Assembly (NCBI GenBank): GCA_033875255.1
Contig: JAWZSN010000002.1
Span: 233,283 to 297,282 of the forward strand
DNA length: 64,000 nucleotides
Origin: Marinimicrococcus sp033875255
GTDB taxonomy: Bacteria; Pseudomonadota; Alphaproteobacteria; Geminicoccales; Geminicoccaceae
Direction of reading: 5' to 3'
This document shows, piece after piece, positions 35,834 to 43,886 of this stretch. Positions within the stretch are counted from its first letter, which is position 1. Every line of letters begins with the position of its first letter. Under the pieces are notes generated by a model. The model had not been told where the DNA came from. It saw nothing but the letters and a program-made list of their open reading frames with translations, and searched no databases. The position numbers and the translations under genes were made by a program.

Positions 35834-37006
35834 TCAGGCCGGCGCCACCGCGACCCAGCCCTGCTGCTCGTGGGAGCGTTCGATCGCCTCGCAGACCGCC
35901 TCGATGGCGGCCCCTTCGCGAAAATCGGGAAAGGCGGGGGTCTCGCCGGCGATCGCCGCCAGCAGGTGTGCGACCTCGATGACCTTGAGATCGTTGAAGC
36001 CCAGCCCGTGCCCGACGGCTGGCGTGAAGCGGCCGAAGGGCGGATGCGCAGGGCCTGTCAGGACGGTGCGAAAGCCATTGTCGTCGAGATGGTCCGATGG
36101 CCGGAAGAGCTGCAGCTCGTTGAAGCGCTCTTGGGTGAAGCGCAACGCGCCCCCGGTGCCGTAGAGCTCGAGATCGAGGCCGTTCTTGCGGCCCCAGGCG
36201 ATCCGGCTCGACCCCAGATAGCCGGCGGCGCCGCAGGAAAAGCGCAGCAGCGCCTGCGCCAGGTCCTCGTTCTCGACGGGGGCCATGTGGCTGCGGTCGA
36301 CCGCCACCTTCTGCGCGCGCTCCTCACGCCCGCTGCCCGTGGCCGGCATCGGTCGCTCCCGGATCGCCGTGCCGAGCTGACCCGCCACCGCGCTGATCCC
36401 GCCCACCAGGAAGCGGGCGAGGGAGACCACATGGCTTGCCATGTCGCCCAGGGCGCCGCTGCCGGCCTGCGCCCGCGTTACCCGCCAGGAGTGCGGAATG
36501 TCGGGATCGGCCATGTAGTCCTCGTCGAAGATGGCGCGAAAGCAGGTGGGGCGGCCGAGCTCGCCGCGCTCCACGAGTCGGCGCGCATAGGCGATCGCCG
36601 GCGAGCGTAGATAGTTGTAGCCGACCAGCGTGCAGACGCCTGCCGCTTCCGCGGCGTCGGCGAGCTGGCTTGCGTCGGCGGCGGTGAGCGCCAGCGGCTT
36701 CTCGCAATAGACGTGCTTGCCGGCGGCGATGGCGGCCAGGGCCATCTCCTTGTGCAGGGCGTTGGGCGAGGTGACCGAGACCAGTCCGACCCGCGGATCT
36801 TCCACCAGCGTGCGCCAGTCGGCGGTGGCGCGGGCGAAGCCGTGCCGCTGTCGGGTCCGCTCGGCCGCCGCGGGATCGAGATCGGCGACCAGTTCGAGGC
36901 GCGGCCGCACGGGCGGCTCGAAGATCGGCGCTACCGCACCGAAGGCCAAAGCATGCGCCTGGCCCATGAATCCGGTGCCGATCAGGCCGATGCCGATCTC
37001 CGCCAT
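35834..37006 (-). CDS. Gfo/Idh/MocA-family sugar dehydrogenase
   Basis: This 390-residue NAD(P)-dependent oxidoreductase has a Rossmann N-terminus GIGLIGTGFMGQAHALAF (residues 5-22). It contains the family motif EKPLAL with the catalytic Lys in HVYCEKPLAL near residue 98. The substrate-side Asp/His region LGDMASHVVSLARFLVGG near 185 corresponds to the inositol-dehydrogenase DxxxH pattern. It is the last gene after the sugar ABC importer, 24 bases downstream of the ATPase, so it probably oxidises the imported sugar or cyclitol. Confidence 0.9.
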   Translation of the reverse strand: MAEIGIGLIGTGFMGQAHALAFGAVAPIFEPPVRPRLELVADLDPAAAERTRQRHGFARATADWRTLVEDPRVGLVSVTSPNALHKEMALAAIAAGKHVYCEKPLALTAADASQLADAAEAAGVCTLVGYNYLRSPAIAYARRLVERGELGRPTCFRAIFDEDYMADPDIPHSWRVTRAQAGSGALGDMASHVVSLARFLVGGISAVAGQLGTAIRERPMPATGSGREERAQKVAVDRSHMAPVENEDLAQALLRFSCGAAGYLGSSRIAWGRKNGLDLELYGTGGALRFTQERFNELQLFRPSDHLDDNGFRTVLTGPAHPPFGRFTPAVGHGLGFNDLKVIEVAHLLAAIAGETPAFPDFREGAAIEAVCEAIERSHEQQGWVAVAPA

Positions 37007-37030
37007 GACCGTCTTCCTCCTCGCCCGCTC

Positions 37031-37972
37031 TCAGTGCGGGCGGCCGCGGCGTGCCTCCTCGGCGTGGCGGCGGTCGTCCTGGGCCTCCTGGCGCAGCGTC
37101 TCGGCGATGGCGTGCTCGGCCGCCGCGCCCGCCTCGAGGGGCGATTGCCTGCCGCTCGCCTGCGCCGCGTCGGCCCGCGAGAACTCCTCGAGCTCGGCAC
37201 CCAGCTCCTCGAGCTCGCGGCCGCCGGCCATCATGTTCAAGAGCTGCTCGCGCTCTATGCCGCCTTTGGCGAAAGTGCCCATTGTCCTGCCGCGGTTGAG
37301 GACCGTGAACTTGTCGCCGACCGCCCAGGCGTGGTGGACATTGTGGGTGATGAAGATGACGCCCAGGCCGCGGCCGCGCGCCTGGGCCACGTAGCGCAGC
37401 ACCATCGAGGCCTGCTTGACGCCCAGGGCCGAGGTCGGCTCGTCGAGGATCAGCACCTTGGCGCCGAAATAGACGGCGCGGGCGATCGCCACGCATTGCC
37501 GCTCGCCGCCCGAGAGCGTGCCCACCGCCTGGGTGGGATCGCGCACGTCGATGCCGATCTTGCGCATCTCCTCCATGGCCACCTTGTTGGCGCGGCCCAC
37601 GTCGAAGCGGCGCAGCGGCCAGGAGCCGCGCGTGATCTCGCGGCCCATGAAGAAGTTTCTCGTGATCGACATGAGCGGGATCATCGCGAGATCCTGGAAG
37701 ACCGTCGCGATTCCGTGATCCAGGGCGTCGCGAGGGCTCCGGAAGTGCACCGGCCGGCCCTCCATGACGATCTGGCCGCCGGTCGGCTGGTGCACGCCTG
37801 AGAGAGTTTTGATGAGGGTCGACTTGCCGGCGCCATTGTCGCCCAGAAGGCAGTGGACCTCACCGGGCTGCACCGCCATCGACACCCCGCTGAGCGCGAT
37901 GACCGAGCCGAAATGCTTGGACATCTCCTGGACGTCGATCAGCGGGACATCGGTCGGGCGGGCGGTGGCCAT
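37031..37972 (-). CDS. Sugar ABC transporter ATPase, single-domain (FrcA-like)
   Basis: This 313-residue ATPase belongs to the ribose/fructose class. It contains one ABC domain rather than the double domain of RbsA: Walker A GDNGAGKST near residue 41, signature LSGGERQ near 148 and Walker B VLILDEPTSALG. A charged Ala/Glu/Arg-rich tail of about 60 residues follows. Single-domain forms such as FrcA of rhizobia are known. The start codon shares its A with the permease stop (TGATG). It sits after the permease, an order used by frcBCA systems. Confidence 0.9.
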   Translation of the reverse strand: MATARPTDVPLIDVQEMSKHFGSVIALSGVSMAVQPGEVHCLLGDNGAGKSTLIKTLSGVHQPTGGQIVMEGRPVHFRSPRDALDHGIATVFQDLAMIPLMSITRNFFMGREITRGSWPLRRFDVGRANKVAMEEMRKIGIDVRDPTQAVGTLSGGERQCVAIARAVYFGAKVLILDEPTSALGVKQASMVLRYVAQARGRGLGVIFITHNVHHAWAVGDKFTVLNRGRTMGTFAKGGIEREQLLNMMAGGRELEELGAELEEFSRADAAQASGRQSPLEAGAAAEHAIAETLRQEAQDDRRHAEEARRGRPH

Positions 37973-39078
37973 CAGCGTCCCTCCGTGGCCTTGCGGCGCA
38001 CATAGGTGTTGAAGAGCACCGCCACCAGCAGCATGCCGCCCAGGAACACCTTGAACCAGTCGGTGTTGACGCCGGTGTAGAAGATGCCCTGCTGGACCGT
38101 GCCGAAGATCAGCGCCCCGAAGCTCGCTCCGATCGCCGAGCCGTAGCCGCCGGTCAAAAGACAGCCGCCGATCACCGAGGCGATGATCGCCTCGAACTCC
38201 TTGAGCTCGCCCCGGAGCACGTCGGCCGAGCCCACCGAGAGGGTCTGCACGCAGGCGAAGATGGTGGCGCAGACGGCTGTGGTGATGAACAGGCTGATCT
38301 TCACCCGGGTGACTGGCACGCCGACGTTCCGTGCGGCGTTGGCATCGCCGCCCGAGGCGAAGATCCAGTTGCCCACGCGCGTGCGCAGCAGCACCCAGGT
38401 GGCCAGCGCCGAGATGGCCAGCCACCACACGATCGACATGGGCAGGCCCTGGACCTGGGGCAGGCCGTCGCCCCGCTTGAGGATCCAGCCGGCGTCCGCC
38501 AGCCACTGAAAGAGGCCACCCAGCACCCGCCCGGCGAAGAGCGGCGCCAGCCAGTCCTCCTCGACCAGCGGCCTGAGCCCGCTCACCTGGGTGCGGCCGG
38601 TGAGCAGCCGGGTGAGGCCGATGGTGAGGCCGCGCAGGATGAACAGGCCCGCCAGGGTGACGATGAAGGAGGGCAGGCCGGTCCGGGTCACGATGAGCCC
38701 GTTGACGTAGCCGATCGCCACGGCGACCGCGAAGGCCAGCAGGATGCACAGCCACAGCGGCCAGCCCCACAAGGTGGCCGGTACCGCCAGGACCACGCCG
38801 GCAAAGCCGATCATCGAGCCTACCGAGAGATCGAACTCGCCGCCGATCATCAGGAGCGAGGCTCCCACGGCGATGATGCCGAGCTGGGCCGCCACCTCGA
38901 GGAAGGTGAAGACGCCCAAGGCGGAGAACATGCCGGTGCCGCCACCGACGATCCCGAAGAAGATGAACACCAGGATCGCGCCGGCCACGGCGCCCAGCTC
39001 GGGCCGCGCCATCAGCCGGCGGCCCAGCGATATCTTCTTGATGCGCTCGTCGGAGCCGCCGAGGCTGGCAGTGGCCAT
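37972..39078 (-). CDS. Sugar ABC transporter permease (RbsC/FrcC family)
   Basis: This 368-residue polytopic permease of the ribose/xylose/fructose class has about ten membrane segments. GGEFDLSVGSMIGFAGV near residue 79 is the family signature, and FASGGDANAARNVGVPVTRVK near 255 is the conserved cytoplasmic loop that meets the ATPase. The ATG chosen is preceded by GAGGAGG. An upstream in-frame ATG would add 11 residues. It lies 64 bases downstream of the binding-protein stop. Confidence 0.92.
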   Translation of the reverse strand: MATASLGGSDERIKKISLGRRLMARPELGAVAGAILVFIFFGIVGGGTGMFSALGVFTFLEVAAQLGIIAVGASLLMIGGEFDLSVGSMIGFAGVVLAVPATLWGWPLWLCILLAFAVAVAIGYVNGLIVTRTGLPSFIVTLAGLFILRGLTIGLTRLLTGRTQVSGLRPLVEEDWLAPLFAGRVLGGLFQWLADAGWILKRGDGLPQVQGLPMSIVWWLAISALATWVLLRTRVGNWIFASGGDANAARNVGVPVTRVKISLFITTAVCATIFACVQTLSVGSADVLRGELKEFEAIIASVIGGCLLTGGYGSAIGASFGALIFGTVQQGIFYTGVNTDWFKVFLGGMLLVAVLFNTYVRRKATEGR

Positions 39079-39142
39079 GAAAGCCTCCTCCCGCTGCGTT
39101 GCCGGCGGCATGGTCTCCGGGGACGGTGCCGCCGGGCTGGCG

Positions 39143-40093
39143 TCAGCGAATGCCCTTCTTGGAAAGATCGATGACCTGCGCGGCGTTGTCCTTGGTCACG
39201 AAGCCCGGGCCGGTCTGGACCACGCCCGCCGGCAAGGTGCCGTACGCGTCGTTGAGGGCCAGCATGGCGACCGGCAGATAGCCCTGCAGGAACTGCTGCT
39301 GGTCGATGGCGAACTCCATCTTGCCGTCGCGGATCGCCTCGAGGACGCTCGGCGACAGATCGAAGGTGGCGAATTTCACCTTGCCCAGGAGATCCAGCTC
39401 GTCGAGCGCCTGCATGGTGGGCTCGGCAGCGCTCGGACCCAGCGTCAGCACCCCCTCGGTGTCGGGGTTGGCGCCGAAATGGGCCTTGATGGCGCTGGCG
39501 GTAGCGGTGGGATCGGTGAGCTTGACCGCCAGCACCTCGACCTCGCCCCCCAGACCCTTGGCGAAGCCCTCGCAACGCAGGTCGAGGGCGACGTTGCCGA
39601 CCTCCTGGTTGACGCAGAGCGCCTTCTTGACGCCAGCAGCGGCCATCTTCTTGCCGCCGCCGAGGCCGGCCTCGAACTCGGTCTGGCCGACATGGGCACG
39701 CACGCCCAGCTCCTCGTAGACATCGCTGCCGGAGTTCATCGAGATGACCGGGATGCCCGAGGCGACCGCGTTGCGGATGGAATCGCCCAGCGCGTCGGCG
39801 TCGGGGATCGAGACCACGAGGCCGCTCGGCGCACTGGCCACCGCGGCGTCGATGAGCTGGGCCATCTTCACCATGTCGAAGGTGTCGGGCGCGCGGTACT
39901 CGACATTGACGCCGAAGGTCTTGCTGGCGTCGTCGACGCCGTTCTTGACCACCGACCAGAACGGGTCGGACGCCTGGCCGTGGCTCACCACGACGATGCG
40001 GGTGTCCTGTGCCGCGCCAGTGCCGGGTCCGGCGGCAGCGCCCAGGGCGGTGGCGGCGATCGCGACGGCGGCGATCCTCGTCCAGTGCCTCAT
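39143..40093 (-). CDS. Sugar-binding protein of the RbsB/FrcB type
   Basis: This 316-residue periplasmic receptor has a signal peptide of about 28 residues (ending GTGAAQ). The mature part starts TRIVVVSHGQASDPFWSVVKNGVDDA, the family-4 periplasmic-binding start. It carries SIPDADALGDSIRNAVASGIPVISMN in the first lobe and TLGPSAAEPTMQALDELDLLGKVKFATFDLS in the second. The ATG is preceded by AGGGAGA. It is the first gene of the importer and faces away from the amidohydrolase operon. A fructose-, ribose- or cyclitol-like ligand is likely. Confidence 0.9.
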   Translation of the reverse strand: MRHWTRIAAVAIAATALGAAAGPGTGAAQDTRIVVVSHGQASDPFWSVVKNGVDDASKTFGVNVEYRAPDTFDMVKMAQLIDAAVASAPSGLVVSIPDADALGDSIRNAVASGIPVISMNSGSDVYEELGVRAHVGQTEFEAGLGGGKKMAAAGVKKALCVNQEVGNVALDLRCEGFAKGLGGEVEVLAVKLTDPTATASAIKAHFGANPDTEGVLTLGPSAAEPTMQALDELDLLGKVKFATFDLSPSVLEAIRDGKMEFAIDQQQFLQGYLPVAMLALNDAYGTLPAGVVQTGPGFVTKDNAAQVIDLSKKGIR

Positions 40094-40216
40094 GTGTGGT
40101 CTCCCTGACCTTCGCACCGGTCCGCTCGGCCGGCGCCTTTTCCATCATGACGCAGAATATCCGGTGCCAGCGCCCTGTAAAGCGGCGCGCAGCGGCGTGG
40201 CGGGCGCGCTTGCGGG

Positions 40217-40244
40217 TTGACAGGCAGGGGAAACGTTTGACCAA
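40217..40244 (+). promoter_or_regulatory. Promoter with LacI-type palindrome before the amide-catabolic operon
   Basis: TTGACA at 40217-40222 is a perfect -35. It is followed by the palindrome AAACGTTT at 40231-40238 (wider context GGAAACGTTTGACC), which has the central CG typical of LacI/CcpA-family operators. The -10 is weak. The location, 53-80 bases before the binding-protein ATG, suits repression. No LacI gene is in the window. Confidence 0.35.
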
Positions 40245-40296
40245 ATCGGGCAAATCACAAGAGGCGCCCAAAAGGGCAGCCCCAAGGGAGGCTCGC

Positions 40297-41658
40297 ATGA
40301 CTCACGGTCCCCGCTCGCGCGGTCTCGTGTCGCGTCGCACTCTTCTCTCCTCGGCAGCCGGCCTCGGCGCCGCGGCCGGCCTGGGCAGGATGGGCCTGGG
40401 CGGACCGGCGATAGCCGCCGCCGGACCCTGGGCAGAGGCGCCCGCAGGCTCGGTCGACCAGCTCAACTTCGTCGTCTGGACCTATGGCGACATCTACTCG
40501 AGGATCGCGCAGGAGTTCGAGAAGGACTGGGGGGTGCCGGTCGACTCGACGATCTCCTCGTTCAACGACCACCCGACCAAGCTCATCACCATGTATGCAG
40601 GCGGCGAGACCATCGACGTCTCGCAGTCCTCACCGTTCTCCTTCCCGAACTTCATCAGCCAGGACCTTGTCGAGCCGCTCGACGACATGCCGGGCATCGA
40701 GGAGTACGTGAAGGACTTCACACCGTTCACCAAGCAGGTGGCCATCTACGACGGCAAGGTGATGGGCCTGCCCTATTTCTCGGCGATCTGGGTCTGGAAC
40801 TACTACGAGGAGCTGCTCGAGAAGGCCGGGGTCGAGCCCTTCAAGACCTATGACGAGCTGCTCGAGCAGTGCCGCAAGGCCAAGAAGGACGGGGTCTGCG
40901 ACTACCCGATCCTCTGGGTCGCCGGTGTCGGCCTCGAGCAGCTGCCGGGCACCTGGTACAGCATGACCTGGAACCGTGGCGGCACCTTCTTCGACAAGGA
41001 CGGCAACCACCAGCTGGGCGCCGGCTCCGTCGCCCGCGAGACGCTCGCCTGGTGGGCGAAGACGTTCGAGGAGGGCCTCTCGGACCCCGAGTCGCTCAAG
41101 GTCCAGTTCACCACCTCGGCCAAGGCCTTCAGCGCCGGCAAGAACATGTACCGGGGGCCCAACCATCATTACGGGCTCAACGTCGTCAACGACCCGTCCC
41201 AGTCGCCCATCGCCGGCAAGGTCAAGGTGCACGGCTTTCCCGGTGACGGCCGGACGATCGGCGTTACCCACGTCTACTTCCTGACGACCGCCAACCGCGA
41301 CAAGGAGTGGGCCTGGAAACTGCTGCAGTATCTGGGCGGCAGGACCAAGGACGGCGAGTACACCCAGGCGCGGAACCTCGCCAAGGACGCCATGCTCGGC
41401 AGCGGTTACAAGTCGGTCATGGAGAGCGATGTCGTCACCGAGGGCTGGAAGCCCTGGGGTGATCCGCAAAAGATCCTCGAGATGTGGGACAAGGCTACCT
41501 ATCTGGGCGAGGTGGTGCCCTCGCTCTACGAGCCCTGGCATTTCCCCTGGACCGACCAGCTCAACATCGAGGTGCAAAAATGCCTGACCGGCCAGATCTC
41601 CGCCGATGAGGCCTGCGACAACCTGATCAAGGGCATCGACGTCGCCAAGCGAAGCTGA
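40297..41658 (+). CDS. ABC solute-binding protein (family 1) with Tat-like signal
   Basis: This 453-residue periplasmic receptor starts the amidohydrolase operon. Its N-terminus has SRRTLLSSAAG (residues 12-22), a twin-arginine signal motif, followed by a hydrophobic run and AIAAAGPWA. It may therefore be exported folded by Tat. The mature part has the MalE-type fold (NFVVWTYGDIYSRIAQEFEKDW, GGETIDVSQSSPFSFP, FSAGKNMYRGPNHHYGLNV). The ATG follows AAGGGAGG. Unlike most sugar receptors it is followed by amide-hydrolysing enzymes, so the ligand may be an amide. Confidence 0.88.
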   Translation: MTHGPRSRGLVSRRTLLSSAAGLGAAAGLGRMGLGGPAIAAAGPWAEAPAGSVDQLNFVVWTYGDIYSRIAQEFEKDWGVPVDSTISSFNDHPTKLITMYAGGETIDVSQSSPFSFPNFISQDLVEPLDDMPGIEEYVKDFTPFTKQVAIYDGKVMGLPYFSAIWVWNYYEELLEKAGVEPFKTYDELLEQCRKAKKDGVCDYPILWVAGVGLEQLPGTWYSMTWNRGGTFFDKDGNHQLGAGSVARETLAWWAKTFEEGLSDPESLKVQFTTSAKAFSAGKNMYRGPNHHYGLNVVNDPSQSPIAGKVKVHGFPGDGRTIGVTHVYFLTTANRDKEWAWKLLQYLGGRTKDGEYTQARNLAKDAMLGSGYKSVMESDVVTEGWKPWGDPQKILEMWDKATYLGEVVPSLYEPWHFPWTDQLNIEVQKCLTGQISADEACDNLIKGIDVAKRS

Positions 41659-41677
41659 GCCGGCAGGCTTGGTGTCC

Positions 41678-42619
41678 ATGTCCTCGATGACGGCCGCAAA
41701 GGACCGGGCTCCCGCCGCACGCAGCTGGCGGCGGGAGCTTTCACCCCGAAACCTCGCCCTCGTGATGAACGTCCCGACGTTCGTCACGATCTGCCTGGTT
41801 CTGGCCTATCCCATTTATTACGCGGGCTACCTCTCGTTTCATCGCGTCGGCGTGGCGCAGCTCCGCAAGGGCGAGTTTCCCTTTGCCGGCCTCGACAACT
41901 ATCTGCGGCTGCTCGACGATCCGCTGTTCCTGCTGGCGCTCAAGAACACCTTCGTCTTCACCTTCATCACGGTCTCGGCCGAGGTGGTGCTGGCGGTGGC
42001 GATCGCCCTGCTGATCAACCAGCAGAGCATCTGGACCTCGCGCGTCACCCGCGTCCTGATCCTTTTGCCCTACGCCATCCCGCCGATCGCCAACGGCCTG
42101 ATCTGGTCGTTCATGTACAGCTTCCAGTTCGGCTTTTTGAACCGGATCCTGTTCTCGATCGGGGCGATCAGCGAGCCCATCAACTGGGCCGGCGATCCGG
42201 AGACCGCCCTCTACGCCGTCACCGTGCCCTATATCTGGCGCACGCTGCCCTTCGCCATCCTGCTGGTGCACGCCGCGCTGCAGGGCATCGGCACCGAGCT
42301 GCACGAGGCGGCGGCGGTCGACGGCGCCACTGTCTGGCAGCGCTTCCGGCACATCACCCTGCCGCTCCTGCGGCCGATCCTCGTGGTGATCCTGGTGCTG
42401 CGCACCTCCTTCGCGTTCGCCGTCTTCGAGGAGATCCTGGCGATCACCCAGGGAGGACCGGGCGACGCCACCTGGGTTGCCGCCTGGTACAGCTACAAGA
42501 AGGCCTTCGCGCCGCCCTTCGACATCGGCACCGGCTCGGCATCGGCCTATGTGCTGGCGCTGATCGTGGGCGCCCTGGCGCTGGTCTATGTCCGCTTCGT
42601 CTATCGGCGCGTGCAGTGA
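41678..42619 (+). CDS. ABC permease (MalF/UgpA type) of the amide operon
   Basis: This 313-residue inner-membrane permease has six membrane segments. The EAA loop reads ELHEAAAVDGATVWQRFRHITLP near residue 207. Several starts are possible (TTG 41669, ATG 41678, ATG 41687), and the ATG at 41678 is taken here. It lies 19 bases after the binding-protein stop. No ATPase follows in the operon. Confidence 0.9.
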   Translation: MSSMTAAKDRAPAARSWRRELSPRNLALVMNVPTFVTICLVLAYPIYYAGYLSFHRVGVAQLRKGEFPFAGLDNYLRLLDDPLFLLALKNTFVFTFITVSAEVVLAVAIALLINQQSIWTSRVTRVLILLPYAIPPIANGLIWSFMYSFQFGFLNRILFSIGAISEPINWAGDPETALYAVTVPYIWRTLPFAILLVHAALQGIGTELHEAAAVDGATVWQRFRHITLPLLRPILVVILVLRTSFAFAVFEEILAITQGGPGDATWVAAWYSYKKAFAPPFDIGTGSASAYVLALIVGALALVYVRFVYRRVQ

Positions 42620-42650
42620 TGGCGGCGCGTGCAGTGAGGGGAGGACCGTC

Positions 42651-43538
42651 ATGCTGAAACCCACGCCGCTCGGGCGGATCCTCCTGCACCTGGCCAATCT
42701 CCTGGTGATCGCCTTCTTCCTGCTGCCGATCATCGCGGTGACCATCGGCTCGGTGCAGTCGGAGAAGACCCTGCAGGCCGATACCCGCGCGATCCTCCCC
42801 GCCGAGTACACGCTCGACAATTTCCGCGTGATCCTGAGCGGCGGCGAGCAGAAGGGAAAGGTCTTCGAGCAGGTCACCTACCTGCCCGACAACATCAAGA
42901 AGTTCTATCACGCCTTTGCCAACAGCGTGATCGTGGCGGTCTCGGTGACTTTCCTCACCCTGGCGTTCGGCTCGCTCTCCGCCTACACGGTAGCGCGCCT
43001 GCAGTACCGCTGGACCGCCTGGCTGATGACCGCCAACGTGGTGGCGCGGTTCGTGCCGATCATCGTCCTGATGATCCCGCTCTACGTCACCTTCCGCTCG
43101 CTCGACCTGCTGAATTCGGTGGTGGGCGTGATCATCGCGCTGACAGGCTTCCTGCTGCCCTACGCCATCATCATCCTGGCTCCCTATTTCGCGAGCATCC
43201 CCAAGGAGCTCGAGGAATCCGCCAGGATCGACGGCTGCTCGCGCTTCATGGCGTTCCTGCGGATCACCATGCCGCTCGCTACCCCCGGCCTCGCCGCCTG
43301 CGGGGTGATCGTCTTCATCATCTCCTGGCACGACCTGCTGATCCCGCTGATCCTCAACAGCAAGGCCGAGTTCATGACCCTGCCGGTGGTGATCGCGAGC
43401 CTCGTGGGCGATGTCCACGTCTTCTTCAACCTGATGATGGCGATCTGCCTGCTGGCGCTGCTGCCGTCGGTGATCCTCGTGCTGCTGTTGCAGAAATTCG
43501 TCGTCCAGGGCCTCTCGGTCGGTGCGGTGAAAGGCTGA
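42651..43538 (+). CDS. ABC permease (MalG/UgpE type) of the amide operon
   Basis: This 295-residue partner permease has six membrane segments and the EAA loop ELEESARIDGCSRFMAFLR near residue 184. Its tail LQKFVVQGLSVGAVKG is typical. The ATG is preceded by GGGGAGG. A direct repeat GTGCAGTGA...GTGCAGTGA bridges it to the previous stop. The next gene begins 2 bases after its stop, so the importer and the hydrolase are one transcription unit. Confidence 0.9.
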   Translation: MLKPTPLGRILLHLANLLVIAFFLLPIIAVTIGSVQSEKTLQADTRAILPAEYTLDNFRVILSGGEQKGKVFEQVTYLPDNIKKFYHAFANSVIVAVSVTFLTLAFGSLSAYTVARLQYRWTAWLMTANVVARFVPIIVLMIPLYVTFRSLDLLNSVVGVIIALTGFLLPYAIIILAPYFASIPKELEESARIDGCSRFMAFLRITMPLATPGLAACGVIVFIISWHDLLIPLILNSKAEFMTLPVVIASLVGDVHVFFNLMMAICLLALLPSVILVLLLQKFVVQGLSVGAVKG

Positions 43539-43540
43539 GC

Positions 43541-43843
43541 ATGTATCGTTTCGACAAGACAAGGCTGGATCTCGCTCGCGAGTTCAAGGCCAGCCCCTGG
43601 GGCGAGCACAGCCCCGACCTGAACTACCTTCTGCATCTCATGCGAAGGCCGTCGAAGGAGCCGTTCCATGTGCTGCTCATCGACCAGGCAGGTGAGCGAT
43701 GGACCCTGGCGGTGATGGAGCCCGGCGGCAGGAGCCCGCCCAGGCGGACCAACCGGGTCTTCACCGACCTTCGCGAAGCCGAATGGCACATCTTCAGGCT
43801 GCGCTGGGCGCAGCTCGCCGGCGAGGAATGCCCGGTCGAGTGA
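43541..43843 (+). CDS. N,N-dimethylformamidase-like small (alpha) subunit
   Basis: This 100-residue cytoplasmic protein resembles the small subunit of N,N-dimethylformamidase. Its order of features (SPWGEHSPDLNYLLHLMRR, then HVLLIDQAGERWTLAVM, then FTDLREAEWHIFRLRW) follows what I recall of DmfA1, where an H-SP-L segment precedes an E-W-x-x-x motif and an E-E-A-x-H-x-x-F-x-R end. The family usually has about 130 residues, and this one lacks the N-terminal 25 or so. It lies directly before the large-subunit gene, the usual order. It presumably wraps the large subunit. Confidence 0.65.
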   Translation: MYRFDKTRLDLAREFKASPWGEHSPDLNYLLHLMRRPSKEPFHVLLIDQAGERWTLAVMEPGGRSPPRRTNRVFTDLREAEWHIFRLRWAQLAGEECPVE

Positions 43844-43886
43844 CCGGCCGCGCCCAACGAACGATCGATCGTCAAGGACCGTCCCG

